NCBI GenBank assembly: GCA_025175895.1 | Contig: CM046001.1 | Location: 28,034,314 to 28,098,313 of the forward strand | Length of the DNA: 64,000 nucleotides | From: Wurfbainia villosa | Lineage: Eukaryota; Streptophyta; Magnoliopsida; Zingiberales; Zingiberaceae | Direction of reading: 5' to 3' | Shown: piece after piece, positions 58,862 to 64,000 of the stretch | Layout of the letters: the number at the start of each line of letters is the position of its first letter | Numbering within the stretch: the first letter of the stretch is position 1 | Translations under genes and position numbers: made by a program | Notes under the pieces: generated by a model | Databases searched by the model: none | The model's input: the letters and a program-made list of their open reading frames with translations, nothing else | Told to the model about the DNA's origin: nothing

Positions 58862-58884
58862 GTCAGTCAGCTACGGGAGGTTCT

Positions 58885-59062
58885 GTGCCCTCGACTGCCT
58901 TCATCAGTCGACTGCCATCCTTGGCAGTCGATTGATGGTCTAGCAGTAGACTGTTATTCCTTGGCAGTCGACTGTTGGGCCAGAAACCTACCAGTTGAAC
59001 ACCAGTCGAACTCCAATCGACTTAGAGCAGTCGACTACCCATTCAAAGCAGTCGACTGATGT
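58885..59062 (+). repeat. GTCGACTG-rich segment
   Basis: Repeated CAGTCGACTG and close variants every 20-40 bases in the right part of the AAGAT solo LTR. The left part (42215-42347) has the same words. Confidence 0.75.
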
Positions 59063-59099
59063 TGGGTAAACCTCAAACTTCACATCCGTTTATGCGTTC

Positions 59100-59335
59100 G
59101 GCGGGCGGGTAAAACCTCAACCCTCACTGTTGAGCATCCAACACTCCACTTGGTCGGGTAAAACCTCAAACTAATGTTTGAGCATCCGACTAAACCATTC
59201 GTCAGGTAAAACCTCAACCCTTCGGTTGAGCATTCGACTTGTCGGGTAAAACCCCAACTAAGTTGGTTGAGAATCCGACTTAACTAAACATGTCGGGTAT
59301 AACCTCAACCAACTCGGTCGAGCCTCCGACACAGC
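59100..59335 (+). repeat. About 50 bp repeat array, five units
   Basis: Each unit has GGGTAAAACCTCAA then a TTGAGCATCCGAC-type end, so CCTCAAC and GTTGAG can pair as a short hairpin. Inside the AAGAT solo LTR. Confidence 0.82.
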
Positions 59336-59761
59336 CATTTCAGCCAAGTTCACCTAATGAGCTACTTACATTTCACTCATTCTTTCATCTCACTTGAAGC
59401 CCCTCGCCGAAGCTCTCTTCATTCGCGGCCACGTCCCTCGGCAACACCAAGCGCACGGATTCGCAATGCTCCTTTGCGTCTCTTGCCCTCGAATTCTGCT
59501 TCCTTGGCTTCGCTTCAAGTCATCTTGTTCGGTGGTCCCTCGAATGCATCAAGCGCACAGCTTCGCAATACTCCTTCGCCGACTCAAGCACGAGGTTGTG
59601 AGTTGGTGATCTTACCAATGCTATTCATCATATGTGCGAATTACTAAGTCCTGCATGACTTCAACACACATATTAAATCCACAATAATATCCTAACTTAA
59701 ACTTTTGCCACACACATCAAAACCATAATCCAAACCATAACTTGGGTCGATTGCCCTAACA

Positions 59762-59766
59762 AAGAT
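59762..59766 (+). repeat. TSD (AAGAT) right of the solo LTR
   Basis: Exact match to 41744-41748. Confidence 0.9.
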
Positions 59767-60437
59767 AAAAAAACTTAGCGGTTGAGGCAAATATTTTTTA
59801 GAACTAGAAAAATATCTTAAAAATAATGCTGAAAAATCCTTGAATGATGAGATACTATGTGGCTTCAAATTACTAAACCATTATTGTGCCGATCCCACTA
59901 ATGTAGTAAGAAACACTTGACACTTAACCCCATGGTATAGCGGTATAATAGGGTAGAATTCTCAAATCTGTTTAAATGATTCTTTGGATTGGAAGAACCA
60001 TTTTATTTAGGCATCTGAGGCATTCAAAAATACCGAGGCAACTCTTCATTCAATATATCCTCAATAAAGGGATTTAATTCTTCTATCTTTACAATAATAC
60101 CTACAAAAGGAGCATCCTCCTCAGGTTGCTTACTCTCGAGGGGAGAAACACACTTCTCTTTCCCCTTTGCTTGCTTACAGACAAGAGAGGAACCTTTCTT
60201 TGGTAGAGAAATTCTAACTACCTCTTCTTAAGAATCATCATCAGACACATCATCCTCTTTAATCTTCTTTGGGATGACCCTTTATGACATCTGATCCATC
60301 ATCTCGGCCATTATTTGAATAAGATCCTCCTTATACAAAGGCTCACGACGCCTTTTGCTGGTGCCTCCCTTAGAAGTACTAGAGATAGATTTCTCCTCCT
60401 CCCTCGACTCCTTCAACGTCCTTCTAGTGTTCACCAT
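59767..60437 (-). pseudogene. gag: Tat-type gag, 5' half
   Basis: Minus strand, start MVNTRRTLKESREEEKS at 60437, the usual MVNTR start of Tat/Ogre Gag, about 20 bases after the PBS. A basic stretch (SKGGTSKRRRE) and EDLIQIMAEMMDQMS follow. Below 60282 several stops and frameshifts obscure the capsid domain until the AAGAT solo LTR at 59761. An ATG one codon upstream (60440) is equally possible. It continues at 41748. Confidence 0.65.
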
Positions 60438-60456
60438 CATGACTTTTTGTTTAATT

Positions 60457-60474
60457 TCCCACAGACGGTGCAAA
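60457..60474 (-). other. Primer-binding site of the Tat-type element
   Basis: Minus strand TTTGCACCGTCTGTGGGA, close to the Tat-type TTGGCGCCGTCTGTGGGA, two bases after the LTR end at 60477. Confidence 0.7.
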
Positions 60475-60792
60475 TTTGATGGTGTTCACTTCTCCAACCT
60501 GCCAAGATCTCCCTCCCCCTTCTTGTGGATCGCTGGATCTGTCACCAAAGAGGGTTAAAAATGAGAGAAAGAGATATCTTCTTCTTGAATCACCTCGGAT
60601 CTTGGGAGTAAGGTTAGATCCGCCACTCTGAGAAGGAAGGTTAGAAATAGGTCAGCTTCCCGGCGTGGTCACTTCGATGCTTAAGTTAGTAAAAGTATGG
60701 AGAGAATAACAATGTAGAAGGAATGAAGAAGAAGATCTTTGAGGTACCAAATAGCGAAGAAACAACCATCCCCGCTTCCTTCCACCTCTGCT

Positions 60793-60801
60793 CCTTTTAT
60801 A
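60793..60801 (-). promoter_or_regulatory. TATA box in the Tat LTR
   Basis: TATAAAAGG on the minus strand, between the U3-side array and the gag start. Confidence 0.6.
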
Positions 60802-61044
60802 GATGGTTCACCCCGCCTTCCCCTTAGAGTGAATTTACTTTAATGCCCTTTGCCAAACTGTCCCCTGTAACCATTTTTATAGCATTAATTCAAAATATCT
60901 CCTTCAAATGCCTTATACACCGTATGCTTTCCTGTCATGTATTAATTAAACAAAATACAAAAAGAAATGATTAAATATATTAACCTAATCATCTTCAACC
61001 TCCTCCTGCCACTTCCCATACTCCGACATACCCTTTTCTCCTTA

Positions 61045-61740
61045 TTTCATCATATTCAGAAAGAAACCCTGAAACCCATAAGTGGCTCAGGAAATGAACA
61101 TACTGCTCGGATAATACACACATTGCATGGGAAATAAATATGCTGCTCGAGAAATGAACACACTACTCGGGGAATAAACATACTACCTAGGAAATGAACA
61201 CACTGCTCGGGGATTAAACATACTACTCGGGAAACACACTAACCATTCTACTAGCACCATACTTATTCATCAAACAACACTACCCTGCTCACTCTACTAT
61301 GCTCGGGAATCATACATACTGCTCGGGAAATAAACATACTACTCGAGAAATGAACACACTACTCGGGGAATAAACATACTACTCGGGAAACACACTAACC
61401 GCTCTGCTAGTACCATACTTATTCTTTAAACAATGCTGCCCTACTTACTCTTATTGTGATCCGGAATCATACATACTGCTCGGGAAACACATATACTACT
61501 CGAGAAAAGAATATATTGCTCGAGGAGTAAACATACTGCTCGGGAAACACACTAACTGCTCTACTAGCACCATACTTATTCATTGAACAATGTTGTCCTG
61601 CTCACTCTTACTGTGATCAGGAATCATACACACTTCTCGAGAAACACATATATTGCTCGAGAAAAGTACTTACTACCCGAAAAATGAACATACTACTCGG
61701 AAAACACACTAACCGTTCAGGATTTTACATAGACTGCTCA
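61045..61740 (+). repeat. CTGCTCGGGAA minisatellite with a 156 bp higher-order unit in the Tat LTR
   Basis: Short units of the type ACTACTCGGGAAATGAACAC repeat throughout. A longer unit containing ACACACTAACC, a GCACCATACTTATTC block and GGAATCATACATACTGCTC recurs with starts at 61234, 61390 and 61547 (spacing 156 and 157). It lies upstream of the TATA box in minus-strand order. Confidence 0.85.
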
Positions 61741-61786
61741 GGAAAAGCTTAATCTTGATCAGAAAACCCCCGACCCCATCAGTTAC

Positions 61787-63412
61787 CTTGATGGGTACTC
61801 CAGATTCTTCTAAATTCCTATTCACCCTAATGATCAAGAGAAGACTACTTTCACCTACCCTTATGGGACCTTTGCATATAGAAGAATGCCTTTTGGGTTG
61901 TGCAATGCTCTGACCACTTTTCAGCGATGTATGACAAGCATTTTCTCGGACCTGATTAAAAAGACCATGGAGGTGTTCATGGATGACTTTTCGATATATA
62001 GAACAAGTTTCGATGGCTATCTAAGAAACCTATCGTGGGTCTTGCAGAGGTGTGAGGAAAATAACTTGATTTTGAATTGGGAAAAATGTCACTTCATGGT
62101 CACGGAAGGAATAGTATTAGGCCATAAAATATTAGGAAATGGTATTGAAGTAGACAGGGCAAAGGTCGAAGTAATTGAGAAGTTTCCACCACCTATGGAT
62201 GTTAAGGGCATCCAGAGTTTCCTTGGTCATGTAGGTTTTTATTGGAGGTTCATAAAGAATTTCTCTCAAATAACAAAACCCCTGACAAACCTACTGGATA
62301 AAGATGCAGACTTTATTTTTGACCAGTAATGTTTTGAAGCATTTTAAGAAATTAAAAAGGCTTTAGTGACCACCCTAATAATACAATCCCCCGATTGAAG
62401 CTTACCATTCGATGTTATGTGCGATGCCAGTAACTATACAGTAGGAGTAGTATTAGGGCAGCAAAAGGACAAGAAACTGCACATAATTCACTATTCCAGC
62501 AAGACACTTGACGAGGCACAAATTAATTATGCCACAACAGAAAAAGAGTTAGTAGCAGTGGTGTTTGCTTTTGTCAAGTTCATATTGTACCTAGTAGGGT
62601 CAAAGGTCATAGTTTACACTGATCATGTAGCAGTTCACTACTTACTTAGTAAGAAGGAGGCAAAACCCCGCCTCATTCCCTGGATCCTACTGTTGCAGGA
62701 ATTTGATATAGAAATTAGGGATAAGAAAGGCTTAGAGAACGTCGTTGCAGACCATTTATCGCGTATTTCTCTAGATAAATAGTTAGAGGGGGAAGACAGT
62801 GCCCAAATAAATGACACATTACGGGATGATACACTCATGGCTGTTAATAAGGTTATTTCCCCCTGGTACACAGATTTGGTAAACTTTTTAGCAGGAAAGG
62901 TAATTTTATCAAAATACACAACCCAACAAAGGAAAAGGTTCTTTGCAGAGGTAAAGCAATATGTGTGGGATGATCCTTTTCTATTTAAAAGATATGTGGA
63001 TAGCATATATCGAAGATGTGTACCGAAGGAGTTGGTAGCATCCTTTTTCATTGTCATTCCTCCGCATATGGGGGGGCATACCAGAGTCTAAAAAATAGTC
63101 ACAAAAGTGCTCCAGATGGCGTTCTACTGGCTTAGTTTATTTAAAGATACGCGTAACTATGTGGTCTCCTATGATCGGTGCCAACAAATAGGTAATATAG
63201 GTAGGAGACATGAAATGCCATCGAGTACTATATTAGAGGTAGAACTCTTTGATGCATGGGGGATAGATTTTATGAGACATTTTCCCACTTCTGGGACAAA
63301 TAGATACATTCTGGTAGCTGTAGATTATGTTTCTAAGTGGGTAGAAGCTTTGACATCACCCCACTACGATGCTAGAACGGTTATCAAGATGTTTAAAAGG
63401 ACTATATTATTG
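61787..63412 (+). pseudogene. pol: Athila-type pol fragment: RT, RNase H, start of integrase
   Basis: Plus-strand frame with in-frame stops but no frameshift. RT begins mid-domain at YLDGYS (about 61785), with TFAYRRMPFGLCNA, VFMDDFSIY (catalytic DD) and ILNWEKCHFMV. RNase H: MCDASNYTVGVVLGQQKDK, YATTEKELVAVVFA, VYTDHVAVHYLL, NVVADHLSR. Integrase zinc finger is damaged (YDRCQQIGN, first Cys lost). The core has the first catalytic Asp (WGIDFMRHFP) and stops after DARTVIKMFKRTIL near 63412, before the second Asp. The left side is cut by the Tat LTR, the right side joins unrelated repeat. The motifs are typical of Athila. Confidence 0.9.
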
Positions 63413-64000
63413 GTGTAATCGGCCCAGGTCACGATTGATCAGGACTCGAGTTTCACTCGAGTGATGTTTTGATGTTTCGACAAAAACATATGACAATGTA
63501 ATTGTCATGGGAAAGTCCAAGTCTTGAGTACTTGGCATGGGAAGTCCAAGTGGGACACTTGGCATTTGGTAAAGTCCAAGCATGGGTCTTGGCAATGGAA
63601 AGTCCAACATGAGTTGGCAAGGAAAGTCCAAGCATGTGTCTTGGCATGAAAAGTCCAACATGGGTTGGCAAGGTAAAGTCCAAGCATGAGTCTTGGCATG
63701 AGAAGTCCAAGGGGTTTAATATTGGCTGCATAAAGTCCAAGCGGGAGTCTTGGCAGCATAAGTCCAATGGTTGGCGGCGTAAAGTCCAAGCGGAGTCTTG
63801 GCGGCATAAGTCCAATGTGCCTTGGCGGTGTAGACACCGTTAGCATGACATAGCCGATGGAAGCACCTGAAGGCTAATGCGATGAATGAACAAGTCATGG
63901 ATGACTTGGAGGGATCCGAGAGGCGTGAGGCTGATGGAGGTGGCTAGAAGGCTTAGGTCTAGGCTAAGGGTGGTCTAGCAAGTATGGGGGCACCATACTT
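63413..64000 (+). repeat. Unassigned repeat with AAGTCCAAG minisatellite
   Basis: After the Athila fragment ends, 63413-63511 has no recognised feature. 63512-63831 is an array of about 12 units of 23-31 bases with AAGTCCAAGC...GTCTTGGCA; CCAAG and CTTGG can pair. The remaining 170 bases show nothing recognisable. The open frames on the minus strand (LDF.CQDS repeats) are produced by the array. Confidence 0.7.

Larger units (their letters stand above)
41749..59761 (-). repeat. Solo LTR (about 1.5 kb without inserts) in Tat gag, hosting Gypsy-B
   Basis: Outer pieces 41749-42347 and 58862-59761. Starts TGTTGGAATG, ends GCCCTAACA, with perfect AAGAT TSDs; no PBS, PPT or coding sequence belongs to it. 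TATAAAAAG on the minus strand near 42180 suggests minus orientation. It carries many GTCGACTG words on both sides of Gypsy-B (42215-42347, 58890-59062), which confirms that the two pieces belong together, and a roughly 50 bp repeat array (59100-59335). Copia or other family not determined. Confidence 0.8.
26187..61781 (-). mobile_element. Tat-type Ty3/gypsy element, minus strand, split by two nested insertions
   Basis: Pieces in minus-strand order: 5' LTR 61781-60477, PBS about 60474-60457, gag 60437-59767, gag 41748-40845, protease 40873-40840 joined to 27258-26901. The interruptions are the AAGAT solo LTR (41749-59761) and Copia-B (27259-40839). RT, RNase H, IN and the 3' LTR are not seen; the left side abuts Gypsy-A at 26186. 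The Tat assignment rests on the TTTGCACCGTCTGTGGGA primer site (close to the Tat-type TTGGCGCCGTCTGTGGGA), the MVNTR gag start, the HQEYGHNTQNC gag motif and the protease sequence. Confidence 0.75.
60477..61781 (-). repeat. 5' LTR of the Tat-type element
   Basis: Plus-strand ends TGATGGTG (60477) and CCCCATCA (61781) form matching TGATGG/CCATCA termini. The inner end abuts the PBS and the outer end falls inside Athila RT codons. Minus-strand TATA box TATAAAAGG at 60801-60793. The distal part (61045-61740) is a tandem array. The 3' LTR is not in the window, so the outer edge rests on the termini alone. Confidence 0.72.

Noticed and set aside
59357..59647. Plus-strand frames near 59357-59647
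   Set aside because: They belong to the right part of the AAGAT solo LTR, have no domain and overlap in two frames.
61045..61740. CRISPR-like short repeats
   Set aside because: Repeats are degenerate and contiguous without unique spacers, in a plant LTR; it is a minisatellite.
63407..63898. Minus-strand frames with repeated LDF.CQDS-like words
   Set aside because: They arise from the AAGTCCAAG minisatellite; every frame across a short tandem array looks patterned.
1..64000. Endogenous pararetrovirus or retroviral envelope gene
   Set aside because: No movement-protein, coat or envelope-like frame was seen; all pol blocks are flanked by LTRs with standard plant retrotransposon order.

Overview
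This 64 kb window is plant nuclear repeat DNA and appears to be retrotransposon sequence almost throughout. I found no host protein-coding gene, no rRNA gene and no functional tRNA gene. The evidence for a plant is the set of families: Ty3/gypsy chromoviruses with a C-terminal chromodomain-like tail, Tat- and Athila-type Ty3/gypsy elements (PBS TGGCGCCGTTGCCGGGGA in one), and Ty1/copia elements with tRNA-iMet-type primer sites (TGGTATCAGAGC). Many premature stops read as CAG to TAG or TGG to TAG/TGA, the decay expected in densely CG/CHG-methylated plant repeats. The species cannot be named from the sequence. Family names Copia-A, Copia-B, Gypsy-A, Gypsy-B and Gypsy-C are local labels.

Layout. 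(1) 1-26186: Gypsy-A, plus strand, a chromovirus whose 5' LTR is cut by the window start. Its gag is split at 1553/17252 by Copia-A, a tandem LTR-internal-LTR-internal-LTR array (1554-17246) with one perfect 5 bp target-site duplication (TSD), CTCAG. The Gypsy-A 3' LTR region (21393-26186) holds foreign pieces: an inverted LTR tail, an Athila-like LTR with primer site, a copia-LTR-like stretch and a (TA)45 tract. (2) 26187-61781: a decayed minus-strand Tat-type element, split twice. Copia-B (27259-40839, minus) sits in its protease active-site codons. Copia-B itself carries a solo Copia-A-family LTR (31958-33835, TSD ACAAC) and a 3 kb solo gypsy LTR (35906-38895, TSD CGCAC). Its gag is split by a further solo LTR (41749-59761, TSD AAGAT), which contains Gypsy-B (42348-58861), which contains Gypsy-C (45933-53809, TSD GATGT, no 5' LTR). 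(3) 61782-63412: the Athila-type pol fragment into which the Tat element inserted. (4) 63413-64000: a minisatellite-bearing repeat of unknown family.

The nesting gives a relative order: Athila, then Tat, then the AAGAT solo LTR and Copia-B, then Gypsy-B and the two solo LTRs in Copia-B, then Gypsy-C. Copia-A is younger than Gypsy-A. Whether Gypsy-A also lies inside the Tat element cannot be decided, because its left end is outside the window.

Within each element the genes follow normal order: gag-PR-RT-RNaseH-IN for gypsy and gag-PR-IN-RT-RNaseH for copia. None has an uninterrupted polyprotein. The best preserved coding block is the Copia-B reverse transcriptase. The most unusual observations are the Copia-A tandem array with a middle LTR of a different subfamily, the Gypsy-C insertion lacking a 5' LTR between intact TSDs, and antisense tRNA-like A/B boxes at matching places in two LTR families.
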